DNA of 64,000 bases. Origin: Serinus canaria. Its lineage: Eukaryota > Chordata > Aves > Passeriformes > Fringillidae. Shown here piece by piece: positions 35,890 through 48,300 of this stretch. The stretch covers positions 2,174,600 to 2,238,599 of the forward strand of contig NC_066336.1 in assembly GCF_022539315.1 (NCBI RefSeq), read 5' to 3'. A program made the translations under genes and the position numbers. Below the pieces are notes generated by a model. That model was not told the DNA's origin, ran no database searches, and was given only the letters and a program-made list of their open reading frames with translations. The stretch's first letter is position 1; the number at the start of each line of letters is the position of its first letter.

Positions 35890-36066
35890 CTGGCTGCTCG
35901 TCCGGAGCGCGGGTTTCTGAGTGGGCGAAGCAGCGGTCCCTGGAAACAGTTCCGGGAAACCCCGCGTGCTGCCGGGGTCGCGCCGCCGTCCATGAGGAGA
36001 AGGAGGAGCGCGCGCCATTTGCCGTCGCTGCTTGGGCCCGAGCTGCGCCGCGCCGGCCCCGCTCCG
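35890..36066 (+). other. HNRNPR: HNRNPR exon 1 (5' UTR)
   Basis: The exon ends at 36066 before a consensus donor (GCTCCG then GTGAGTGCC). The 5' end is not visible and is placed just after the CCAAT cluster. It contains an ATG at 35992-35994 whose frame stays open through the splice into exon 2. Confidence 0.7.
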
Positions 36067-39000
36067 GTGAGTGCCGGGGCCGCCCCGCGGGGCAGGGGCG
36101 CTCCGCGGCCTCGCCGAGCCTTCCTGCGTGGGCCCCGCGAGGGGATGGGCAGCGCGGGCTGCGGGCAGGCCCGGCGCGGGCAGGGACGGGCCCGGGGCGC
36201 TGGCGCGGGGGAGAGGAGGGGGGCGGGGGCCATCGCGGGGCTGCTCCGCGGGCAAAGCGGGCGGGCGCGGGCGCGGGAGCGGCGCCGGGGAGGGGCCGGG
36301 GGCGGGCCCGGCGGGTGGGGGTGGGGGGGCGGCCGGCCCGCTCCGCCCAGCCGTGCGGATCAGGGTTGCATGTTGACGGGCGGCCGGGACGCGCCTCTCC
36401 CGGGGCTGTGGGTCGGGTCGGGTCCCTGCTCGGTCCCTCCGGGCTCTTAAAGCCGCACCTGCCCCGGCTGTTGCGGTTGTGCCCGGTCCGCTCTGCCCGC
36501 GGGCACAGAAGAACGCTCTCAGCGACAAATGCGTCGCTGTCGCAGCGCGCCCTCAGATCTTAGGTAGCGCATGATGTGGTGGAGCCGGGAGGGACAGCTG
36601 CACCCACCCGCGGCGCTCGGGTCTGCGCTTCCTGCTTCCATCGAGGCAATAACGCTTGTCGAGTACTTAAAGGGAAAACTATCCAAAGTTTTGTTGTTAA
36701 GACCTTGTTTTTCTCAAATTAACTTTTGTAAAATCTTGAAAAGTTTTGCTTAAATGCATCATTGTTGCAAATACTTTAAAAATAAGACTTGATTTACTCG
36801 GTCTGAGCAGCCTTGTTACCTGTCAGTATTTGAACATGCTAGTTAAGTACATTATCTGTGCTGGACTACTCTTTTTGAAACAGTGTGTTGGCTTCCCTTT
36901 CCCATGTTTATGGCTCTAAAGGATCCCGCCGGCACTTCGTGCTGCAAAGGACGTTATTGCTCATGAAGTTGGTGCTTTGGTTTTTTGATTAGTTGTTAGT
37001 TTTGTTTTTTTCCTTTGAGACTACATCTAGCAGAGTTTTTTGGTTTTGTTTTTTACTTGTAAAAGTAATCTAACGAATTTTGCATCTCGCAGTGTAAGGT
37101 TTTTGTAACCTATGCAAAGTGTAGTATTTGCAAACGAGCAGTGTCTGCTTGAAAATTTTGCATCCTTGAAATTGTATTTCCCACAAGCATTACATGTCCT
37201 TATCTGTCAGTTTTTCTGCCTAGGTGAACGCTGTTAAAATAGTACTGGAGTCTCCTGCTGACACTCAACTTCCTAGTTCAGTCAAAAATCCCAGTACTCC
37301 CTGCTTTGTTAGACAGACATCTGCAAAATTCTTTGAGGATAAATTCTTTAGAATAAAGCTCATTTTCGTTGAAGTGTTGCTTGGAACTGGAGTACCAGGA
37401 GTGTTGTTTAGTACAATCCAGACAACCAGATGAGCTGTGAATAGCCAACTCCAGTGAGAAATGAGCATGGGCAGACTTTATGGTTTAGGTTAGCAAAACA
37501 TAGGAGTTATTGGTGCAGTGTTTTTTCATGGCACTGATGGGCACCTTGCTAACCTGCTGTGCTAAAGTCATCTCCCAGTCATAGTTGTGTGGGTACTGAT
37601 GCAGAGTTTGTTTCTCTCTGGGCTGTGCTGGTCTCTTGCTTAGCATCATAGTGGAGGTTCTCAGATTTTTCCAAGGGGCTGTGGAGTGAGCACAGCTGAG
37701 CTGGAGAAGTGTGGATGCTGGCTGCATTTTGGCTTACAGGTAGTGAGAAGTCCTGGCTACTGTGTAAAGGTCTTCAGGCTGTGATTACTTCAAATTAAGG
37801 TTTCATGTAATTCATGCCAAGAAACACCTAGCATATCATAGTTAAGCTATTAAAATGTATTTTCTGTGATTCAATAAGCTCAGGTATAAAAGAAATTGCT
37901 ATAATGCCTTCATGTACAGAATGAAGGGCCTGCCCTTTTGTACAGAAATATTTCTGAACAAGTGAGGTTTTAATAAAACCCCAGTTTAGACTTTAAATGT
38001 GAATTCTTATTTTCCCCCACTTGTATGTTTATCTTCCTTCCTTGACAAGAACCTTCTTGAGGTGTGAAGCATAACTATAGGGACTGCATTTGTTTTCTTG
38101 TGGTCAATTAAAACAACAAAACCAAACAAATGTCCCCCAGACTTCCTTCTGTGTTATTTTTAACATGATTTAACTGCTTGACACAGACAGTATATCGGTT
38201 AGGAGTAGCAACATAAGCAAGTTGAATGACTTGGGTGCAGAGTTTTAAGTATGCATTAGTTGGCTTCCTGTGCACCTGAGCTAAACAAGTTCCATTCCTG
38301 CATGAAACTAAGTTTTCATCAGCAAAACCAGTATTGGTCTGTAATCACTGTGAAGTTCATTATGGTTGTTTCAGATCTTGCCCTTTTGCCAGAAACTTTC
38401 TGTTCCTTTTCAATTAAGCTGTTCCTAAGCATGTTTTGAGTTAACTAGACTGAATTTATAATTAATTGGATGGAGTTATACTTAGATAGTCTGTAGGTGG
38501 CAACCTCTGTTAGAGGCATGGTATAAGATAAAGGGAATAGTAACATCATGGCTGTTTATCCAGTGATTGTCAGATTAAGGCTGTGATCAAGTATCTCTTT
38601 TCAAGATGCCATTCACTGACAGGACTACACTTCTGTTATTTTTTTTATTTTCCAGAAAAATAACTATTTGAGCCATTTAAATTACGAAACACTGGTAGTT
38701 TTAACTTTCTACTTGTCATACCAGAGCTTAAAAAAAGGGCTAGTAACTTTGTAAATTACTCACAAGATGCAGGAATTTTGGGTGAAAGATAGTAAACAGC
38801 TAAAAACACGCATTTTAACATGAAGTATTTAGTCTTCAGCAGGGCATTGTTTGCAACAACAGTGTGAAACAGGAAACAAGACCCCTCTGGTATGCAGTTA
38901 GGAGGTGTGAGGGTAGGCAACATCTTGGGCACCACTGAGAATTCTCCTTGCCTATGTAAAATTGTCCCCCATGTCTATTTATTACTTCTGCTCATTTGGT

Positions 39001-40653
39001 AAGCATGGTTTTGTGTACACTGTTCTAAATTCATCCATTTCTGCATGTTTTAAAAACAAACACATATCCCACATGTACTTATATACAGAATTCTTTACTT
39101 ATAATCCACCCTTGAAGTCTTTCCAATTCAAGCAGTCTCCCTCTTTTCTAGATATTTTAATATTTAATGGGGATGAGAACCTGAGTGTGTGCGGGTGCTG
39201 GTCTGTCATAGGCTGAGTCACATGGACGCACTGCGCATGCAGAGATAGCACTCCTCTTTACCATGCTTTTAATATCTTTCAGAGCAGAATAAAAATGTTA
39301 AAGTAATCATAGTGTGTTTTACTTACCAGATAAAATTCAGTTTAAAATATTTTTCTTGTTAACAGCAACTAAGAGGGAGAGCTAAACAGTCTTTTTCAGC
39401 CATGACTTTCACCCACATATCTCTGAACTCAGAGGGAAGATTCAGAGTTATAAGAGATGCAATTTTGCTTGTTGGTGATTGTTGTGGGACAAAAATCAAT
39501 TTAATCTCAGATTTCAGGCCAAGCTTGCCAAGCCATTAGGGGATCTATTGCTATTAGGGGAAAAGAAATACATGTCTTCTGGATGCTCTTGGTACTTGAA
39601 TATTCTGGTTGCTATGTCACTTCAGAATTTTCTGCAGTCTATTTCTTTAGGAAAACCTTTTAAATAAAATTTGTGTAACTGGAAATAACTAAAATCTGAA
39701 CCCAAACTGAACATGCATTGCATTTGACTTTAGTTCTCTATGAACTAAATCTGAAGCAAAAATAAACAATACAGTTAGTAAATTACAAAGCTGGGTATTA
39801 ATTTACATTGCCTAAAAAGCCTGTTTTAAACAGCCTTTGAGCTGTGGTGCTGTGCAGTAATCTGATTCTTAGGGGTTAGATATTGCTCCACTGGTACACG
39901 CTTGTGCTGAAGGCTGATATCTGTTTGTGCTGCAAATCTTGCCTGTCAGAAGTTTGAATCACTACTCCAGAGGAGGTGTTTCTACCTGGGCACAGCATAG
40001 CTTGTCAACCTTTTGTTCACTTATAGGCAACACTGAAAAAAGCGTTAAACTTTTGGGTATGTGACACTTGGAAGCTACTCTGGATTGTCAAAAAATTGTC
40101 ATTGAGTGTCACCATAAGCCCTTGTAGTTCAGAAGGTCATAGAAATTGATTCCAGTAAATTTTCTGTGTTTATGTGTTGCTGTAGCCTCTCAGTTCATTG
40201 AGGTTTGGTTTGAGTTTTCCTTTTCTGTGTATAGAGAAGACAGTATATGTGTAATTAAATGATTTTATAAGGTAGAAGGAAGGTGAACACAAAAATGCCC
40301 TCCTCTTTATATCTTCATTGTGTGTCTCAGCTTGTGAGTTTTTGAGGAGTTGAGAATAGTGCTGTACCCAAAGCATTTTCAGTGTAATTAAACCCCCTCT
40401 GCCCTGCACTGTTTCAAATTTGAGATCTTCATAAGGCTGTCTAGCAGGCAGACAAGTGGCTGAGTTTTGCCTTCTGTGATGTTTGTAACCTACAGAAAAT
40501 TGATGTTCATTAGTGTTTTGATAGTTAATACCTGTAAGGATAGGTAAGCTTGTAGCTTTAGGTAGCATTTTTTTTCTTCTGTAATTAGGCTGTAGTTGCT
40601 TTTAAGTAAACTGAATTGGTTAGAAAGTAATTTCTCTTTGTCAAGTAACAGAA

Positions 40654-40717
<64 letters not shown>

Positions 40718-42169
40718 ATGTAGCTATGGAAAACTTCCTTTCTTTTCCACACTAATGGCTTAAAGAAATGGCATCTGACAGAAACAGTGTGAGGCTGCTT
40801 TATATGTCTCTAAAATTGCCCTTCAAGATAAGACAGCTTTAGTAAAATCATTACTGTCTGAAGAAAAATGATTTCGTTTTTTTCTTCCCTTGCTCTAGCT
40901 TGCAAATCTTTGTAGGATATCTTCCAACCAGTTCATGAGCTGTAGTCTGGAAGGGTTGGGTGTTCAAGGGACTGTTAGAGGTGTGCTTATGCTTGGAGAC
41001 TTGTTTTGCAGCTTAGCAAATAGCTCGAGGCCTCAGCATTTTTTAAAAAACTGTTCTTAAATCATCTTCATACCTGTATTCCAGTACTTAATTGCATTGC
41101 TCCAGCCATGCTGCATTGTCTACCTGGTTATCATTTCGCTGCTGCTCATCAACTTCTGCCCTATCATTTAAAGCCTGAGGCTTGTTTCATTTCTGAACCT
41201 AACAGCTGATCATCCTTATGTTCTCCGCCGGGTAGTTGAATTGTCTCTCGTCAGCCTTTTTATTTGAAAGCACTGAATATCAGCTGGCTGGCTAATTGGG
41301 AAATTGAAACAGTCTTTAATGAATTGGGCAAAGCCCACTGGAATTGTCTGAGAAGATAGTTGTGCATTTTTCAGTGCACGTATTTGGAATCAGTTTGTTA
41401 ATTCTGAAAGCAAGTGCTTTTATTAATCTAAAGAAATGAAGATGCTGCAGTCATGCCTTCCTTTTAAACCAATAAGGGATATATTAATGAAATAGTAGCT
41501 GTGATTTGTACAGCTCCTATTTGAGGGAAACTGAAAGCATGGAAACTGTTGCGTTGCAGCTTCAAATGACAATGTCCATCAAAGTGCAATTTTTCTCTTT
41601 CTGTCCTTGAGATCTGACAGCGTCGTGAGAAAGCGTGTGGCTAGTCTTGTGCAGCATGTTGGGTTTGAAGGAAGACATGGCGACAAGCCAAGCAAGTGGA
41701 AAAAAGTATTAACAAGAAACAAGTATTAACATTTTTATACCTTAAGCTACCCTGCAGGGTTACGTGTTCACTACATTTTAAAGGATTGTTTTAAAAGTAG
41801 CGGAATGGGAAATGGAAATAGCACTAGATCTTCTGAGTCTTTGCTGAAGGATGTTACTGCCGTGTCCCCATACATTCTAGCTGCTATGGTAACCAGTTAA
41901 TGACAATCAGTAGATGGAGTTTAGACATTGTTATGTACATGAAGTACATTTTTAAAAAGTTATGTAAATTCTTCCATGTACATTTTCCACAGTATTAAGG
42001 GTTGTACTTTCTTTTGAAACTTAGACCAGCTGCATCCAAAAAGTATTAAATAAAACTTGATACAGGTGATTTTGCAGCATGTATACAAATTAGTTTAGAT
42101 AAATCATGCATTGTCCTACAAACTAGTTATTTCTGGCTTATTGTAATATAGCTCCTGAATTTTTTCCAG
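36067..42169 (+). other. HNRNPR: HNRNPR intron 1
   Basis: About 6.1 kb, GC-rich at its start and then AT-rich. It holds a compound TG/TA microsatellite at 40654-40714 and a stretch at 41090-41700 that looks less degraded than its surroundings. No coding exon was recognised. Confidence 0.7.
40654..40714. repeat. Compound (TG)n(TA)n microsatellite
   Basis: About nine TG units run straight into about twenty TA units in HNRNPR intron 1. It is likely to be length-variable. Confidence 0.97.
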
Positions 42170-42181
42170 CAGCATAATAAA

Positions 42182-42338
42182 ATGGCTAATCAGGTGAATG
42201 GTAATGCGGTACAGTTAAAAGAAGAGGAAGAACCAATGGATACTTCCAGTGTAACTCACACAGAACACTACAAGACACTGATAGAGGCAGGCCTCCCACA
42301 GAAGGTGGCAGAGAGACTTGATGAAATATTTCAGACAG
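42182..42338 (+). CDS. HNRNPR: HNRNPR coding exon 1 (gene exon 2)
   Basis: 157 bases from the ATG, residues 1-52 plus one base of Gly53. The exon itself begins at 42170 (after TTTTTCCAG) or 42173. The donor is GTATAATATG. Confidence 0.96.
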
Positions 42339-45300
42339 GTATAATATGCATTTCTTGTTTCTGATTGGTTATGAAAGTGAGGGCATACCATTTTCAAATT
42401 TTTATAGATTAAGATTTAAAAATTCATTGTTTTTGATCTGTGTAGCTCTGAATGTTTTGCTACTTTGATTTCCCTAAAGGCAAATTGGGTTTGACATTGA
42501 CTAATTACTTGACACATCCTTGGAGTTGTATGTGATATCTTAGTTGCTTTAGGGCACAGAGCACTAGTTTCTTAGACCACAAATGAAGATGTGTGTTTCC
42601 GCATACTAAACTGTACATTTTTTTTTTTTTCTTCAGTCCAAACCATCATTTTGCTTTTATGTTTCTACTGTCACTGTCACAGTGATTCTAAAACACTCAA
42701 AGGCTGGATAGGTGACTTAGTGAGGGAAGCAATTCGCTTGTCTTGCCTGGGACTACATTTGAATTGAGTCTGCCTGTGGATTTTTTGTTCTCTCTAGTTC
42801 TGAGTGGACAGTTTAATCCATGTTGGTTATTACACTGAAATGTTCAGCCTGACACTAACAAAGTTGAGGACTAAGCTATCTAGCAACTTGAGTAATACCT
42901 TGCTGGTAGCAAGTGGTCTCTGCAACTTCTAAAGAGGTTTCTTCATATACAGAGGTTTTCCTATTTTGTTTTTATAACCACCCTATTTTATCTTACAGAC
43001 AGAGGCTTTCTTTTCCTTTTTAGAGTGTGTTCTGTGAACAGATTTACAAGAAGCAGTAGAACTGCTCTATGTGCTTATCTTGAATGCCTGGGTGGCAAAA
43101 TGACAGTTTTTGTTGAAAAGAGTTAAAATTACCCTGATCAAGTGAAGGCAGTTCAAAACCAATACCTTATCAATCCTCAGTGTGAAACTGGCTCATGTGG
43201 GTGATGTCTTTTGGAAGTCATTCACAGTGAGCTTTCTTCAAGCCTTTACCATCTTTTATTGGCTATAGAGATGCACTTTCCAGCTGTGGGTCATGACGAC
43301 ATGCACTTGATGGTCTGAGAGAAGGTGTAAATAAACACCTGGGCAGAGGAACTCGTGGGGTTCTAACATGTGTTGCAGTTAGGCTGTGTTGTGAGGAGTT
43401 CTTAAGGAGTTTAAAAGCTTTTTAGCCCAGATCATGACTACCAAGTATAATTCCACTGCATGAGTAACCTGAAAACATTTATTTACACTTCATTAATGCC
43501 ACTGAAGATGTTTGAATTGTGGAGGGGCTTGTCAGTGAAGCAAACTACTTTAGACACTTGAGCCAAATTTGGGGTTGAATTTAGTGATTTTTTTGTCTGC
43601 TGAAGTCTTCTATGAAAGATACAGGTGCCTTCCAATATGCAGGATCACTTCTGAAATGTAGTCCTTGGGCTTGGCACTACTGTGCATTTTCCAAATCAAG
43701 TAGCAGTGAAATAATCTGTGTATTTTGGAGATCAAGCTGTTGCAAAGTGTGTGGAGTTTAGTATTTATCCTAAATTTGGCTATATGGTTTTAAAAGTGTA
43801 AATCTCAGTCTATATGTCTGACTCCACAACTGATGCAAGTGCATTGCAAAAGGGGGAAAAAAATCCCTGTAAAGATCCTTAAAAAGAAATGCTTCAGAAC
43901 TGGTCCAGTGTTTCTTGGGGGAGTCTGTACCTGTAAAATTAACATTAGCTTTTCTGGGTACATAGCAGGGCTCAAAAAAACCCCTTTTTGAATTCTCTCT
44001 CTTGGAACTGCATAGAGCAACAAAATAAGTTTAAAAAGCCCCAAACACTGTTTAAGATTCACATGAAGTCCACTGACTCCTGCATTTTTGAAGCTGGAGG
44101 AAAGAGTGAACAAATCATTTTTGCTTCCTAATGTTTTGTGGGGTAGAGCTTCCTAGGAATTTGATCATCAGTTGGGTAGTTCCTTTTTCCCATACAATAG
44201 GATACTTGTAATGTTCACCTGTCAGTTTACTCTAAAACAGCTCAACTCAAGAGAAGGAAGTGTGAAACTTAAAATGAGGGATAAACAAACAAAATTCAAA
44301 TCATTAAAAGTGAGCCAGAGTTCATTGTTTCAGACCCTGGTGTGTAATACTGCTTTTATGCAGCAGATTGCATTCCTGAATGCTAGAAAACTGTTACACA
44401 TGGGATATAATCTTGCAGGTCAGTTAGTGCTTAGGTATATACATTTTAATTTAACTTTTTCATTGTACTCATATTCTTTCATATACTTGTGTAGGAATAT
44501 ATAATTAAATGTATAACTGTGTTGCTATGGAATGTAACTTTTTGGCTTTAAAAGCAAATTGCATAGTTCTTAGTTTGTATGAAATTCAATAGAAATCTGT
44601 AACTTCTTTATCTTTAACTTTTAGGCTTGGTAGCTTATGTCGATCTTGATGAAAGAGCAATTGATGCTCTTAGGGAATTTAATGAAGAAGGAGCCCTCTC
44701 TGTATTACAGCAATTTAAAGAAAGTGACCTGTCGCATGTACAGGTAAGGTGAGAGCCCCAGGAGTGTGAGCACATAAGTATAAAAAGTGTTCTGGCACCA
44801 CTGGCAGGAGAGCTGTAACTTAGAAATTCACTGATGTTAGTGTATTATATTTCAAACCCAAATAACAAGTCTGTTAAAAATTGTCTTAAATGTGTGGGTA
44901 TTTGAGCACAAAGCAAAACCTCCCAGATGATAAAAATATGTGTGCAATTGAGAAACTAGGTTAAAATGCTGTTTGGAATCTGATGACTTTTTCAATCTGA
45001 CAAGTTTGTTCAATTTATTATTGTATTTTCCTGAAGGATTCTTTTGACATTTGATTTATTCCATTGACGTGAAGTAGTGACTTCATGGAATGGAGTGTAA
45101 GATTCAGTGGATTCCCAGGGCTTGTCATACACACAATTGAGTCATTTTGTAAATTGTATCTACAGAACAAAAGTGCATTTTTATGTGGAGTTATGAAGAC
45201 CTACAGGCAAAGAGAGAAACAAGGCAGCAAAGTACAGGAATCAACGAAGGGACCAGATGAAGCAAAGATTAAGGTAACCCTTAGAGATACTGGTTATGCT

Positions 45301-48300
45301 GTACTAGCTGATATGTTACTTGTACACAGACTGAGTATGAACTCAAAAAGCATCAATAGCACCTGGATAAGGATATTGACACTAGGCTTTAAAGAACTGC
45401 ATTCATGATAGAGATTCTGTAGAGAAGGGTTGTTGGAAATGCAGCTCTTTCTGATCACACAGTTGCCAAAATTTAAGCTCTATATAAACATTGATAAGTG
45501 TTTGGGAATTGTCTCAGCTGTCAACTGAGAGGTGTTCTGTGCAGTTGTTCTGCACTTCTTGGGGTGCTACATATAAAATGGAAAATAAGGGAACAGGCAA
45601 ACAAGTTCATTGCAGCGACCTTGTAATATAAAACAAATGCTGCTCTTTATGATAGCTTTTTAAAGCCACAAAATGACAGAGGTTTCTGTAGCTTCTATCT
45701 CTTCATCTGTACCTTATCAAGTGTGGCAGGAGCAGATAAAGAATTGATTATCTTGGAATGTTTTTTTGTTCTGTATATTTTAACCCACTGCCCTCTCTTC
45801 TGTAAGTAGTCTGACTTTTTTTTTTTTTTTTTTTCCAGGCTTTGCTAGAGCGGACTGGTTACACTTTGGATGTAACTACAGGACAGAGGAAGTATGGGGG
45901 TCCTCCTCCAGATACTGTGTATTCTGGTGTTCAGCCTGGCATTGGAACAGAGGTTGGTATATACAGACTAATCTGATAATTCCTTTGTATACTTATGCAA
46001 ACTCATAAAGAGGAAACACTTGAAAATAAACCATATTGCAAGTTTAATGTGTTGTAGAGGAAAATAATCTTCCATGTGTGTTTTAATCAATCTTTCTTAC
46101 TCCTCAGTATTCTGCAAAAGACAGGAAGACAGGTTAAAGTGGAGAAAAAAGGAGATGGAATATACTAAAAAACTTATTTTAAAGTTAAAAGATAGTTGGA
46201 AGAGTTTCAAAGACTCTAATTTATTTTTTTTTCCTTCCAAAGGATGAAGTCTAGTCTGTAAGCAATTATTTGGAAATTTAAGGTTGTGGCTGAACCTGTG
46301 CATCTTCCTAGCAAGCTGTGAGCAAACATAGGTTTGGTTATGAAAATGCTTGGACTGTGTATTTCTTCACTTAGCTTTTCTACAAGGTTTTAGTCCCTAG
46401 CAGGCTGTTTTGTAATACATGCTCAACACTTCAAATACTCTATCACACTGCTGTGTGTCTGATACAGGAATTCTTTCAGAGATTTTTCTATAAACTACCA
46501 GACTAGATTTGAGAAAATAATCAGTCTCCTTGATGTCTTTCAATTTATAGATAAGTTTTCCATTCTTTGAGATGCTGAAGCTCTTGTGTTTGTTGTTAAG
46601 AAGATGTCAAGAAGTATCACAGTAAGGATTGTTTCTGAAGGGAATGTTCATATTCCATGAAAGAAAATTAATTTGGTGGTGGTAGTAAATAATTAGAATG
46701 AGTCCTTGCACTGACAGATTATAACTGATGTGTATAACTTCTCAAGCTCTGCCTAGGTCTGTGTGCTCTATGCTAATTGAAGTTTTGTCTTTGAAGGCTG
46801 CAAATGAGTTACAATTAAGTGTTCTAGAAGTAATGACAATGTAAATATCTATCTTGAGGAATACCTTAAGCTTTCTAGGGAGATGGTGGGGAAAACCTTT
46901 TGGCTCTGCCATTAAGCTTTCACTTAGTGTGATGAATCAGTTCCTTTCTTGTTTCCCAATAAATAATGTTCTGTCAACATTCACACTGAACTGAGAGAGA
47001 ATAAGCTTTTAAGAAATGTTCTGGAAACTGAATTTCAGGAATATCTGTATAACGTGAAACATCTAGAAGTTCTACCTTCTTCCATGTTTTTCAAGTTAGT
47101 CATGTTCTCCTCATGAGTTTGTTATATTGGTGCTTGTTATGGGCATGCTGAGTGTCTTTAATTCTGAAATTCTACTGTGCCTTCAGTGTGAGGTACAATT
47201 ATGACAAGGCCTTACTGAGAAGGAAAATGTCGACTCATGGCTTTTTTTTTCTACAAAAAATATTTGAAGTTAAAATAAAATTATTTTTATTTTAATGTGT
47301 GTTTGAAACGGTTTGTTTGTATTAACAAGGAAGAAGTTTTGAGACTTTGGAGGAGACCTGCAGTGATTAAACAGCTGGGGGCATCTTTCTAGGGAGACCT
47401 CAGCTAAATATATTAACCTTAACAGAACTTAACCCAAGTTAATTGTATGGACCAAAACCACAAGAACTCACAGGTCTGCTTAAGTAAATATTAAACATTC
47501 AGTTGGTGGAAGCTGAAACAAATGCAGATGAGAAACAAGACTATAGTGTATATTGAAAGTGGAAAACATATATCACACAATTAAAAGGAAATTATTATTA
47601 TTAAATTATTTTTCCATCTCTGTAGCTTTCCAAGGAAGAGTAATTTACAGAGTGATTTGAAAATACTGCAAGAGCAAGGAAGTGCTTGGCCTGCTTTAAC
47701 ATATGATACCCACCTAGATAGTCTGTAAGGTCTTAGTTTTTAACTGCCAAAATTTAAACCAGGTAAGGACCATTTATCTCTTCAGCAGGGGAAATTCACA
47801 GCCTCTTCAGTGTAAATAACAAACCCAGGTTTTCTGTGTGTAAAACCTCATACAAATGGCAGGAGGATTAGAACACTTGGGACACGCAATAACATCAGCT
47901 GCTGTGAAGGCTGCACTGGTGACTGCAGTGTTTCTGCTCTGCTGTTTTATCTGCATTGTACTTCCTTTCCCAGGAATTTCCAAGTGTGAAAAAGAACCTT
48001 GTATTTCTGAAAAAGCTTTGTTTCAAGTGTCCTCTTCCTTTTTAGGTTTTTGTTGGTAAAATTCCCCGAGACCTTTATGAAGATGAATTGGTACCACTCT
48101 TTGAGAAAGCTGGTCCAATTTGGGATCTGCGTCTCATGATGGATCCTCTTTCTGGTCAAAACAGAGGTTATGCTTTCATTACCTTTTGTAGTAAAGATGC
48201 AGCACAAGAAGCAGTCAAGCTGGTGAGTTAACTTTCTTCCAGACAGCAAACTAAACAGCAAATATGTTGGTAATTTCTTAAGTAATGAAGTCTTCAAAGC

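Larger units (their letters stand above)
35400..36560 (+). promoter_or_regulatory. HNRNPR: CpG island promoter of HNRNPR
   Basis: A CpG-dense block covers the promoter, noncoding first exon and start of intron 1. No TATA box lies at the expected place. Three inverted CCAAT boxes (ATTGG) at 35814-35818, 35837-35841 and 35880-35884 precede the presumed start site. Confidence 0.88.

Noticed and set aside
35410..36563. ORFs of 150-248 codons on both strands at the HNRNPR promoter
   Set aside because: Same compositional effect; only the short in-frame segment from 35992 to 36066 merits attention.
45085..45408. 107-codon ORF around HNRNPR coding exon 3
   Set aside because: It is the exon read through into both flanking introns. 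The AG at 45164-45165 and GT at 45274 define the real exon.
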